From Gemmatimonadaceae bacterium (GTDB lineage Bacteria > Gemmatimonadota > Gemmatimonadetes > Gemmatimonadales > Gemmatimonadaceae): DNA of 64,000 bases. The stretch covers positions 30,320-94,319 of the forward strand of contig JAICJQ010000001.1 in the NCBI GenBank assembly GCA_025928335.1, read 5' to 3'. Every line of letters begins with the position of its first letter. Positions within the stretch are counted from its first letter, which is position 1. The translations under genes were made by a program, and so were the position numbers. Below, in pieces: positions 1 to 8,057 of the stretch. The notes beneath the pieces are model-generated. The model searched no databases and was not told the DNA's origin. It saw only the letters and a program-made list of their open reading frames with translations.

Positions 1-384
1 CCAGCGATCTACCGCGAGCTATCGCTTCGGCGCGGCGTCTCATTCCCGACCGTGCCTTTCCGGTTTCGGCGCTACTTCGTGAGATGCGGCTGGAGCCGCC
101 GAGCTTCGTCCCCATTCGCCTTTCCCATTCAAGCATGGGACATGTTCAGCCACGTGCAATGGACCTATCGGCTCCTCGCGCGCGCGGACCACGAGCTCGT
201 GCGCCGGGCGAGTAAGGCCGTGGACTGGCTCGTCGAACAGGCGTCCGACTCGTCGAGCATCGTTGCGGTGACGCATGGCGGATTCCGTCGAATTCTCGAT
301 GCGCAACTCGTTGCGCGCGGGTGGACGCGTGGGTTCGCGAAAAAGAGCTACGCGAATTGGAGCGTCTGGTCGTACCGGACTTGA
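1..384 (+). CDS. Histidine phosphatase family protein, C-terminal fragment (truncated at window start)
   Basis: Frame open to the left edge; motif VAVTHGGFRRIL typical of the second catalytic His region of the phosphoglycerate mutase-like superfamily. Confidence 0.6.
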   Translation, partial: PAIYRELSLRRGVSFPTVPFRFRRYFVRCGWSRRASSPFAFPIQAWDMFSHVQWTYRLLARADHELVRRASKAVDWLVEQASDSSSIVAVTHGGFRRILDAQLVARGWTRGFAKKSYANWSVWSYRT

Positions 385-572
385 TCGCCGATCGAACGAT
401 CAATCGGCGCGACGCAGCGTGAGCGCGAGCGCTCGAGCGGATGTGACGGCGACCCTGACAGCCGCAACAACGCCAAGGGAGCGCATGGGCAGAGAGAAAA
501 TACTTTGCAGCCGCGATGTCGCGTGACGATGATCACGCCGCCGATCGTCTGGAATGAAACAGCTTTCCAGCC

Positions 573-1514
573 ATGCGCCAACGCACGCTCGTACTGACCA
601 TCGCACTCACCGCTTGCTCCTCGGCGAGCGACCCAAGCGCCTCGACGCCGGCCGATCAATCGGGCACGGCACCCGGTGCCGGCGCCAGGCTCGACCGGCG
701 ACCATTTCCGGACGACAACCCGTGGAACGCCGACGTCAGCACATCGGCGGTCGATCCCAACTCGGCGACACTTATCGCATCGTGCGGCGTCCGCAATCTC
801 CATCCGGATTTCGGTACTGTATGGGACGGTGCGCCGAATGGCATTCCGTACCTCGTCGTGAACTCCCGTCAAGCGAAAGTGCCCGTGACCTTCGACTACT
901 CTGACGAGAGCGACGCCGGCCCATATCCGATCCCGACGAACGCGCCGATCGAAGGCGGCTCGGGCTCCAGCGGCGATCGACACGTGCTCATCGTCGACGT
1001 CGACGCCTGGAAATTGTACGAGCTGTACGATGCGCATCCCATCAATGGCGGGACGAGCTGGCACGCCGGCTCCGGCGCGATCTTCGATCTATCGTCGAAC
1101 GCGCTGCGCCCCGCCGGATGGACGTCGGCGGATGCCGCCGGGCTTCCCATCTTCCCCGGCCTGGTGCGCTACGACGAAGCCGCGGAGAAGCACAGCATTC
1201 CGCATGCGTTGCGGTTCACGTGTCCCCGTACGCGGCGCGCATACGTCGCGCCGGCGCGGCATTACGCGAGCAGCGATACGAGCAGCAAGCTGCCCCCCAT
1301 GGGGATGCGCGTTCGGTTGCGCGCCGACTACGACACCAGCGGCTTCTCGCCCACCGTGCGCACAATTCTGCGCGCGATGATGAAGTACGGCATGCTCGTC
1401 GCCGATAACGGCTCCGGGTGGTTCGTGAGCGGCGCACCCGATCCGCGCTGGAACGACGACGATCTCGCGACGCTCGCCCGCGTGCCGTCCTCAGCGTTCG
1501 AAGTCATTCGTTAG
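573..1514 (+). CDS. Secreted/lipoprotein hypothetical protein
   Basis: 313 aa ORF; N-terminus MRQRTLVLTIALTACSS resembles a lipoprotein signal peptide. Confidence 0.7.
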   Translation: MRQRTLVLTIALTACSSASDPSASTPADQSGTAPGAGARLDRRPFPDDNPWNADVSTSAVDPNSATLIASCGVRNLHPDFGTVWDGAPNGIPYLVVNSRQAKVPVTFDYSDESDAGPYPIPTNAPIEGGSGSSGDRHVLIVDVDAWKLYELYDAHPINGGTSWHAGSGAIFDLSSNALRPAGWTSADAAGLPIFPGLVRYDEAAEKHSIPHALRFTCPRTRRAYVAPARHYASSDTSSKLPPMGMRVRLRADYDTSGFSPTVRTILRAMMKYGMLVADNGSGWFVSGAPDPRWNDDDLATLARVPSSAFEVIR

Positions 1515-1531
1515 CAACGACTCCGCTCCCC

Positions 1532-1547
1532 TACGTCAACTGACGTA
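1532..1547. promoter_or_regulatory. Palindrome TACGTCA-AC-TGACGTA, candidate operator upstream of the lipid locus
   Basis: Perfect 7-bp arms with 2-bp spacer in the 1515-1610 intergenic region. Confidence 0.4.
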
Positions 1548-1573
1548 TAGGGCCTGCTGGGCCCAAAACATAC

Positions 1574-1605
1574 CCTCCGCGTGACCCAAGCTCGTCACGC
1601 GGAGG
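1574..1605 (+). promoter_or_regulatory. Perfect 12-bp stem, 8-nt loop hairpin overlapping the Shine-Dalgarno of the desaturase
   Basis: CCTCCGCGTGAC-CCAAGCTC-GTCACGCGGAGG; the GGAGG at 1601-1605 lies 5 nt before ATG 1611. Confidence 0.65.
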
Positions 1606-1610
1606 AATTC

Positions 1611-2582
1611 ATGATCGAGTGTAGCGCGCCCCCGCCCCCGCCCCCGCCCCCCGCGGCGCTGTCACGACTGCGTCCCACCGACGCGGCCGGCGCGATTGTC
1701 GCGCTCTCGTGCACCGCCATCACCGCGAGCGCGGTCGCGCTCTCCCTGTCGTCGCGTTGGTGGGTCTGGGCCGCGGGTCAGCTCGTCCTCGCGCTCGCGC
1801 TGGTTCAGTGGTTTGCACTGCTCCACGAATGCGGACACGAGACGCTCTTCCGCAGCAAGTGGCTTCACGCCCCACTCGGCCAGTTGGCCGGCTTTTTCAC
1901 GCTCATTCCCTTCCGCAACTGGAAGAGTGTCCACCGCCGGCATCACAAGTGGACGGGGTGGCAAGACATCGATCCGACGACCGCAGCGCTGGTGCCGCGC
2001 GCGCTCGGGCGCGTTGAGCGGGCGCTCGTCAACATTGCCTGGCGGTGTTGGATTCCGTTGTTCTCAGTCATCTACCGTGTGAACAACTTCTGGAATTGGC
2101 GAAGGCTCAAGGCATTGTTCGAAAGGCCCGAGGAGAAGCGCGCACTCGCCGTGAATTCGGCGGGACTCCTCGCCGCGTACGTTTCCATCGTTGCGTGGCT
2201 CGGTCCGTCGACATCTCTGCGACTGTTCGGCGTTGCGCTGGCCATGACGTTCGCCGCCGAGGACCTGCTGATCCTCAGCCAGCACACGCATATCCCGCAG
2301 CAGCTGAGCGCCGGCGAGAGCGTGCGTCCGTTCCCGACGATCGAGCAGGAGACCTTCACACGCTCGCTCGTCTTTCCGCGTTGGCTGTCGGCGCTCCTGC
2401 TGCACATCGACGCGCACGAGCTGCACCACATGTATCCGTTCGTGCCCGGCTATCGCCTGGGCGAGGTGCAGTACGAGACGGAGAACGAAGTGGGCCTCCT
2501 CGCATGGATCAGGGGAGCGCACGCGCTGCCCGGTGAAACGCTGCTCTTCCACAACCGGCTCGAGACGGGCGCGGACATCTGA
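1611..2582 (+). CDS. Fatty acid desaturase family protein
   Basis: Histidine boxes HECGHE, HRRHH, HELHH; hydrophobic segments; SD GGAGG before ATG 1611 (the ORF track GTG at 1581 lies inside the hairpin). Confidence 0.85.
   Translation: MIECSAPPPPPPPPAALSRLRPTDAAGAIVALSCTAITASAVALSLSSRWWVWAAGQLVLALALVQWFALLHECGHETLFRSKWLHAPLGQLAGFFTLIPFRNWKSVHRRHHKWTGWQDIDPTTAALVPRALGRVERALVNIAWRCWIPLFSVIYRVNNFWNWRRLKALFERPEEKRALAVNSAGLLAAYVSIVAWLGPSTSLRLFGVALAMTFAAEDLLILSQHTHIPQQLSAGESVRPFPTIEQETFTRSLVFPRWLSALLLHIDAHELHHMYPFVPGYRLGEVQYETENEVGLLAWIRGAHALPGETLLFHNRLETGADI
1628..1653. repeat. CCCCCG hexanucleotide microsatellite encoding a poly-Pro run
   Basis: gcccccgcccccgcccccgccccccg in the sequence; encodes PPPPPPPP. 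Confidence 0.85.
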
Positions 2583-3169
2583 TGATGCGGCCCGACCCAC
2601 TTGCTGCCGCGCTGTTCCTCACCGCGGCGTTTGTTCTCGCGGGCCTCGCCCACTCGGCGTGGTTGCGAACCGCTCTGTCGCGAAGACTGACGATGCCGCT
2701 GGACGGCGGCGCGCGCTTTCGCGGACGACGCGTGTTTGGAGACAACAAGACCATACGCGGATTCGTCGTCATGGTGCCCGCATCGGCTGCTGCCTTCATG
2801 CTGATGTTCACGGTGATTGGTTGGTGGAACTCGGACGCGCTGGTGTCGCTCTGGCCGCTTTCCGTTGGCGAGTTCGCAGCCCTCGGGGCGCTGGCCGGAT
2901 TCGGCTTCATGGCCGGGGAGCTTCCGAACTCGTTCGTGAAGCGACAGCTCGACATCGCGCCGGGGCAGGCACCGGCCGGCGCATTCGCGACGACGGTCAG
3001 CTTCGTCGCCGATCGCATCGATTCGATTCTGGGAATGCTCATCGCCCTGTCTTGCGCAGTCGCTGTTCCGGCGATGACCTGGTTCTATGTGCTCCTCATT
3101 GGGCCAGGAATCCACTTCGCGTTCAGCGCGCTGCTTTACCGAATGGGCGTGAAGGCAAGGGCCGCATGA
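2582..3169 (+). CDS. CDP-archaeol synthase (CarS/DUF46)-like membrane protein
   Basis: GDNKTIRGF motif, PLDGGARFRGRRVFGDNKT, GFMAGELPNSFVKRQLDIAPG; multiple TM segments; start overlaps upstream stop. Confidence 0.75.
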   Translation: MMRPDPLAAALFLTAAFVLAGLAHSAWLRTALSRRLTMPLDGGARFRGRRVFGDNKTIRGFVVMVPASAAAFMLMFTVIGWWNSDALVSLWPLSVGEFAALGALAGFGFMAGELPNSFVKRQLDIAPGQAPAGAFATTVSFVADRIDSILGMLIALSCAVAVPAMTWFYVLLIGPGIHFAFSALLYRMGVKARAA

Positions 3170-5721
3170 CGGCGACGGCAACCCGCTCAGAGGTTCTCGA
3201 TCTCGCCGATTGCCACGATGTCGCGCTGGTCGGTGAGAAGGCGCACACGCTCGGTCGGTTGTTGCGCGCGGGATACAACGTGCCGCCCGGTGCGGTCCTG
3301 ACGGCGGAGGCGTTCGCCCGTCATCACAGTTGCGGCACTGCATGCGGCGCACTCGACGACTGCACGCTCGATTCGCTTGCGGCCGCGTCACCCAGCTTCG
3401 TGAGCGGCCCGGTCGTCGTACGGAGCTCGGCGATCGGCGAAGACGGCGCAGCGCAGTCGTTCGCCGGTCAGCTCGAATCAGTCCTGAACGTTCGCGACGC
3501 GGCCGCACTGGAGCGAGCGGTCCTTGTCGTATGGGCCTCGTACTCGTCTGATCGCGTGCAATTCTATCGGCAGGCACGCGGAGTCGCCGACGCGGGGATG
3601 GGCGTGATCGTGCAGCAGCAAGTGGAAGCGCGAGCGGCCGGCGTGATGTTCACCTCGACCGTCGAAGGCCACATGCTGGTGGAGCTCACCGCGGGCCTGG
3701 CGGATCGGTTGGTCGCTGGTGAAGTCGACGCCGAGCGCATCGTACTGAATCGCGCGGGTCACGCGCTCGTTCGCGACGACCACTCGGAGCGGATGAGCGA
3801 GGATGTCATCGCCCAGCTGCATCGTCTGGCGCTGTCGCTCGAGCGAGAGCTTGGCGGACCGCAGGATGTCGAATGGGCGTTGGCCGCAAACGGCATCGTG
3901 TACGTGGTGCAGTCGCGCGCGATCACGGCGCCGGTGAGCGTGGCATCACTCATCGGCGAGACGGTTCCGGTTTCCGTACGACGTGTGGCTTGGTCGAACG
4001 CGAACATCAACGAGAACTACCCGCGCCCGGTCACACCGCTGCTCTACTCGATCGCCACCGCGGGCTACGCGAATTACTTCCGCAACCTGACGGTGGCCTT
4101 CGGAGTTGCGGAGTGGCGGATCGAAGCGATGGAGCGGGCGTTCCGGCGGATCATCGGCGCGCATGGCGCCCGGATGTACTACAACCTGTCGGCCATTCAT
4201 TCCGTGCTGCGCCTCGCACCGTTCGGACGAGCGCTCGCCGCGTCGTTCGACGAATTTGTCGGCGCGGACGGACGCGATGTCAAAACAGAAACGCCGCGAT
4301 CGGTTTCCACCGCGGGGCAGGTTCTCGAGGCGGCGAGGATCGTCGCGCGCGCCGGCTGGCATTTCGCCACACTCGACCAGCGAGTCCGTCGATTCGAGCG
4401 CCGCGCGGATGACTTCGCGACGAGAGCCGACCCGGCCCGGTTGGCTGGCCTTACCAACACTGAGCTCGGTGAGCTCATCGCTGAATTCATGGACATTCGG
4501 CGACGACATTGGGTCGACGCGTCGCTCGCCGATGCGGCTTCAATGCTGTGCTATGGCGCACTCGCCGGACTGTTGCGTCGCGCGTATGCCGGGACGGAGC
4601 GCAACGACATACATACGTCGCTATTGAAGGCCATTCCTGGTGTCGTCAGCGGCGAGCCGGTCCTAGCGCTGTGGGAGCTGTCGCGCGCCGTCCGCGCCGA
4701 TCGCCGGCTCCACGGTGTTGTCGAGCGTGAGTCGCCGAACAAGGTCATGGAGGTCGTGGCGACTGATGAACGATTCGCGAGTTTCCATCGCGGTCTGACA
4801 AAGTATCTCGACGACTGGGGTTTTCGCTGTTCCGAAGAACTGATGCTCGACACGCCGAGCTTTCAGGAAGACCCCGCGCCGGTTATCGACATGCTGCGTG
4901 CGTACGCGCGGGTCGAAGGGCCGTCGCCCGCGGAGTCGATGCGCCACCAGGCGGCGGAGCGCGAGCTGGAGACGTCGCGAGTGCTCGAAGAGTTGCGCGG
5001 GCGTTTGGTGTCGCGTCGCCTACCCGTTGGATACGCCGCGATCGTGCGCGCGCTGCTTCCGCGAACGCACGCCGCCATACGCTACCGAGAACGGGTTCGT
5101 CTGAAGCAGGCATTGCTGTATTCGCGCTGCCGGCGGATCGTGCTCGCGTTGGGCGAGGCGCTGATGACTCGCGAGATGATTGCGCGCGCGGACGACGTCT
5201 TTTTTCTCACGGCCGACGAGTTGACCGAGGCGGCATCCGGCGGCGCCTTCCTCCCCGCGGCGACGAGTGCTGTGGTCGCCGTCCGGCGAGCCGAGTACGA
5301 ACGGGCATCGGCGTTGAATCCGCCGGACGCGTTCACGCTGGCTGAGGGAGAGTATTTCTCTCCATGCGCGGCGCGACCCGTGGCGCCCGACGAAAGTGAC
5401 GCCCCGATGCGGGGGATGTCGGCATGTGGCGGCCATGCGCGCGGACGCGCAACGATTCTCTCGAGCGCAACCGAAGCCGAGCGGCTCGCCGCGGGCGATA
5501 TCCTCGTTACGCGACAGACGGATCCAGGGTGGGCTCCAGTCTTCTTTCTCATCTCCGGACTCGTCATCGAGCGCGGCGGGATGCTGTCGCATGGCGCGAT
5601 CATCGCGCGCGAGTTCGGCATTCCATGCGTGGTTGGCGTGAAGAACGCCATGAAGCGGATTCCCAGCGGAGCCACGATCGAAGTGGACGGCGGCCGGGGA
5701 GCGGTCCATGTCGTCGACTGA
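3166..5721 (+). CDS. PEP/pyruvate-binding and mobile-His domain protein (rifampin phosphotransferase-like dikinase)
   Basis: PPDK_N-like N-terminus (VALVGEKAHTLGRLLRAGYNVPPG, VVRSSAIGEDGAAQSFAGQ) and C-terminal swivelling His domain (GGMLSHGAIIAREFGIPCVVG); ATG at 3166 overlaps preceding stop. Confidence 0.8.
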   Translation: MTATATRSEVLDLADCHDVALVGEKAHTLGRLLRAGYNVPPGAVLTAEAFARHHSCGTACGALDDCTLDSLAAASPSFVSGPVVVRSSAIGEDGAAQSFAGQLESVLNVRDAAALERAVLVVWASYSSDRVQFYRQARGVADAGMGVIVQQQVEARAAGVMFTSTVEGHMLVELTAGLADRLVAGEVDAERIVLNRAGHALVRDDHSERMSEDVIAQLHRLALSLERELGGPQDVEWALAANGIVYVVQSRAITAPVSVASLIGETVPVSVRRVAWSNANINENYPRPVTPLLYSIATAGYANYFRNLTVAFGVAEWRIEAMERAFRRIIGAHGARMYYNLSAIHSVLRLAPFGRALAASFDEFVGADGRDVKTETPRSVSTAGQVLEAARIVARAGWHFATLDQRVRRFERRADDFATRADPARLAGLTNTELGELIAEFMDIRRRHWVDASLADAASMLCYGALAGLLRRAYAGTERNDIHTSLLKAIPGVVSGEPVLALWELSRAVRADRRLHGVVERESPNKVMEVVATDERFASFHRGLTKYLDDWGFRCSEELMLDTPSFQEDPAPVIDMLRAYARVEGPSPAESMRHQAAERELETSRVLEELRGRLVSRRLPVGYAAIVRALLPRTHAAIRYRERVRLKQALLYSRCRRIVLALGEALMTREMIARADDVFFLTADELTEAASGGAFLPAATSAVVAVRRAEYERASALNPPDAFTLAEGEYFSPCAARPVAPDESDAPMRGMSACGGHARGRATILSSATEAERLAAGDILVTRQTDPGWAPVFFLISGLVIERGGMLSHGAIIAREFGIPCVVGVKNAMKRIPSGATIEVDGGRGAVHVVD

Positions 5722-6283
5722 GCTCGTCGTCGGGTACCTCGCCGAACGCGCCAGGCTAACTGTGTTCGTTCCACTCGCCTTGCTCGTCGCCGAAACGGCA
5801 TGGCTCGTCGCGCCCGAGTCCGCGCCGAGTGCGTTGGCGTTCGCGACGTGTGCGTCGCAGGCGCTGCTTTTGATCCTCGCGCTCCGCATCTGGGATGACC
5901 TGCAGGACCGCGAGCGCGACGCGAGGCGTCATCCGGACCGGGTGACAGTTCGCGCGCACAGCACTGCACCGCTCGTTGGGCTCAGCTCCGTCCTTGCCGT
6001 CAGCGGAACGCTTTCGTTGATGCGCGCGACGGTTCCTTTACTACGAGTCACCATGCTCGCCGCGATCGTGGTCGGCTTGCTCGTTTGGTATCGCGCCCGT
6101 CCAGAGGCGCCATCGCGCATGGCGAGCGTGGTGCTCCTCGCGAAATACCCGGCGCTGGCGATCCTGCTTGCCCCGAGGCTCGGCGACCTGGCGCCAGTGC
6201 GCGCCGCAATCAGCGCCGGTGCGCTCTACGCCATCGCTTGCACCTACGAGTTCATCGAAGACAAATCCCGAGGTATCTCATGA
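5708..6283 (+). CDS. UbiA-like prenyltransferase family membrane protein
   Basis: Multi-TM; RIWDDLQDRERDARRHPDR resembles the UbiA Asp-rich motif; overlaps the upstream gene. Confidence 0.6.
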   Translation: MSSTELVVGYLAERARLTVFVPLALLVAETAWLVAPESAPSALAFATCASQALLLILALRIWDDLQDRERDARRHPDRVTVRAHSTAPLVGLSSVLAVSGTLSLMRATVPLLRVTMLAAIVVGLLVWYRARPEAPSRMASVVLLAKYPALAILLAPRLGDLAPVRAAISAGALYAIACTYEFIEDKSRGIS

Positions 6284-7266
6284 CTGCCATGGCAACGCCT
6301 GCTTCGCTGCCGGTCGTCGACTCGCACGAACCGGCGTCCCGGTTCGAGTACGTGGCCTGCTACCTCTGCGGCGCCGACGACGCGGATCCATTCATCACCG
6401 CGCAAGACGATTACACCGGGAAGCCGGGGCGATTCACCTTTGTCGTCTGCCGGCGGTGCGGGCTGCGCTATCAGAATCCGCGGCTCACGATCGACGAGAT
6501 CAAGTTCTTCTACGACGACGAGTACATCGCGCACCGCAAGAAGACGGACTGGGGCGTGCTCACCGGCTTCTTCAACTGGGCGATGAGCCGGCACGACCGC
6601 CAGAAGGACGCGATCGTCAGCCGGTTTGTGCCGCTCGGAGAACGAAGTGAAGTGTTGGACGTCGGATGCGCGGTCGGCACGTTCCTCCAACAGCTTCGCT
6701 CGCGGTACGGCGTCGGTGCGACCGGCGTCGACTTCAAGGACCTGAGCGCCAGTCCATCGCTGAGCGGCGTCGATTTCCGCTGCGGGTTGTTCTACGAGCA
6801 GGAGTTCGGCCAGAGGCGCTTCGACTTGATAACGATGTGGCACTTCCTCGAGCACGACTATGACCCAATGCGCACGTTGGGCACGGCGCGCGAGCTATTG
6901 AGCAATGATGGACGGTTGGTCATCGAAGTGCCGCGGCTCGACAGCATGACCTTTCGGATGTTCGGACGCCGCTGGCCCGGCCTGCAGGCGCCCCAACACA
7001 CCGTGCTGTTCGACAAGCGATCGCTCCTCGCCGCGGTGGACGCCGCCGGGCTCGAGGTCGTCGAGTATCTCCCGTACGGCGCGTTTCCGGCGTTTTTCTA
7101 TTTCTTTGCCGGAACCGCGTTCACGATGCTCCGAGGCAAGGGCCTCGACCTGCACAAGGCGATTTATCCGTACTTCATCGGACAGATCCTCATGTCGCCG
7201 GTTCTCGCACTCGAGAAGCAGCTCAACTTCGCGATGCAAACGGTCGTCTGCCGGAGGCGCGCGTGA
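6280..7266 (+). CDS. Class I SAM-dependent methyltransferase with N-terminal zinc-ribbon-like Cys4
   Basis: CYLCG...CRRCGLRYQNP, VLDVGCAVGTFLQ, MWHFLEHDYDP; ATG overlaps upstream stop. Confidence 0.8.
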   Translation: MTAMATPASLPVVDSHEPASRFEYVACYLCGADDADPFITAQDDYTGKPGRFTFVVCRRCGLRYQNPRLTIDEIKFFYDDEYIAHRKKTDWGVLTGFFNWAMSRHDRQKDAIVSRFVPLGERSEVLDVGCAVGTFLQQLRSRYGVGATGVDFKDLSASPSLSGVDFRCGLFYEQEFGQRRFDLITMWHFLEHDYDPMRTLGTARELLSNDGRLVIEVPRLDSMTFRMFGRRWPGLQAPQHTVLFDKRSLLAAVDAAGLEVVEYLPYGAFPAFFYFFAGTAFTMLRGKGLDLHKAIYPYFIGQILMSPVLALEKQLNFAMQTVVCRRRA

Positions 7267-8057
7267 GCCGCCTCGTTCTCTGGGCGCGCGTCACCGTGAC
7301 GTTCGTCGTAATGACCATCGGCGCGCTCGTGATGCTTCTCGTCGCGCTACCGACGCTCTTTCTGGCACGGCGTTTTTACTCCGAGGTAATGGCCCGCACA
7401 CTCGGCGCACTCGTGTTGCGACTCTGGGGCGTGCGCTATCGCGTCCACGGTTCGGCACAGCCGCCGTCGCGGCAAACGGTCTACATCGCCAACCACAGCT
7501 CGACGATCGACTTGTTCGTGTTGATCGCGCTCGGGCTTCCGCGGACACGTTTCTTCCTGAGCGGCTTCCTGCGCAGGATGCCACCGATCGGGATTGTCGG
7601 CGGCCTGATTCGAATATTCTGGACCGTCCCGCAGGAATTCCCCAATCAGCGTCGCGCGATCTTCAAGCGCGCCGCGCGCATCCTGCGCGAGACGGGCGAC
7701 TCGGTGTTCCTCAGTCCAGAGGGCCAACGCGTCACGACCGGCGAGATCGGACGCTTCAACAAGGGCGCCTTCCACCTCGCGACGAGTCTCGGCGCTCCGA
7801 TCGTGCCGATGTACTTCTCGAGTCCTCGCGCGATCGATCCCGGTATGGGCTACGACGCCAAACCGGGCGCGCTCGACGTCCACTTTCTTCCGCCGATCGA
7901 TACCAGTCTCTGGACCGTCGGTGACGTCGAACGCCACAGGGACGAGATTCGCGCGCTCTACGTTCGAGTCCATGACGAGATGCGGCGCACCGCCATTTTG
8001 CCGGCCTCGTTGAATCTTGCCGAGGACGCGCCTCTGATGGAGGAAGCGCTCGCATGA
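7263..8057 (+). CDS. 1-acyl-sn-glycerol-3-phosphate acyltransferase (PlsC-like)
   Basis: NHSSTIDLFVL (NHX4D) and FLSPEGQRVTTGEIGRFNKGAFHLA. Confidence 0.85.
   Translation: MSRLVLWARVTVTFVVMTIGALVMLLVALPTLFLARRFYSEVMARTLGALVLRLWGVRYRVHGSAQPPSRQTVYIANHSSTIDLFVLIALGLPRTRFFLSGFLRRMPPIGIVGGLIRIFWTVPQEFPNQRRAIFKRAARILRETGDSVFLSPEGQRVTTGEIGRFNKGAFHLATSLGAPIVPMYFSSPRAIDPGMGYDAKPGALDVHFLPPIDTSLWTVGDVERHRDEIRALYVRVHDEMRRTAILPASLNLAEDAPLMEEALA

Noticed and set aside
1581-1610. GTG start at 1581 for the desaturase (ORF track)
   Set aside because: GTG lies inside the hairpin, whereas ATG 1611 has a perfectly spaced GGAGG.
2450-3577. 375-aa minus strand ORF across the CarS-like gene
   Set aside because: Low-complexity Arg/Pro-rich antisense translation with no domain motif; the + strand genes are well supported.
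3166-5721. Antibiotic resistance gene (rifampin phosphotransferase)
   Set aside because: Layout is similar, but the embedding in a lipid-enzyme operon makes a biosynthetic role more likely; resistance cannot be claimed from sequence alone.
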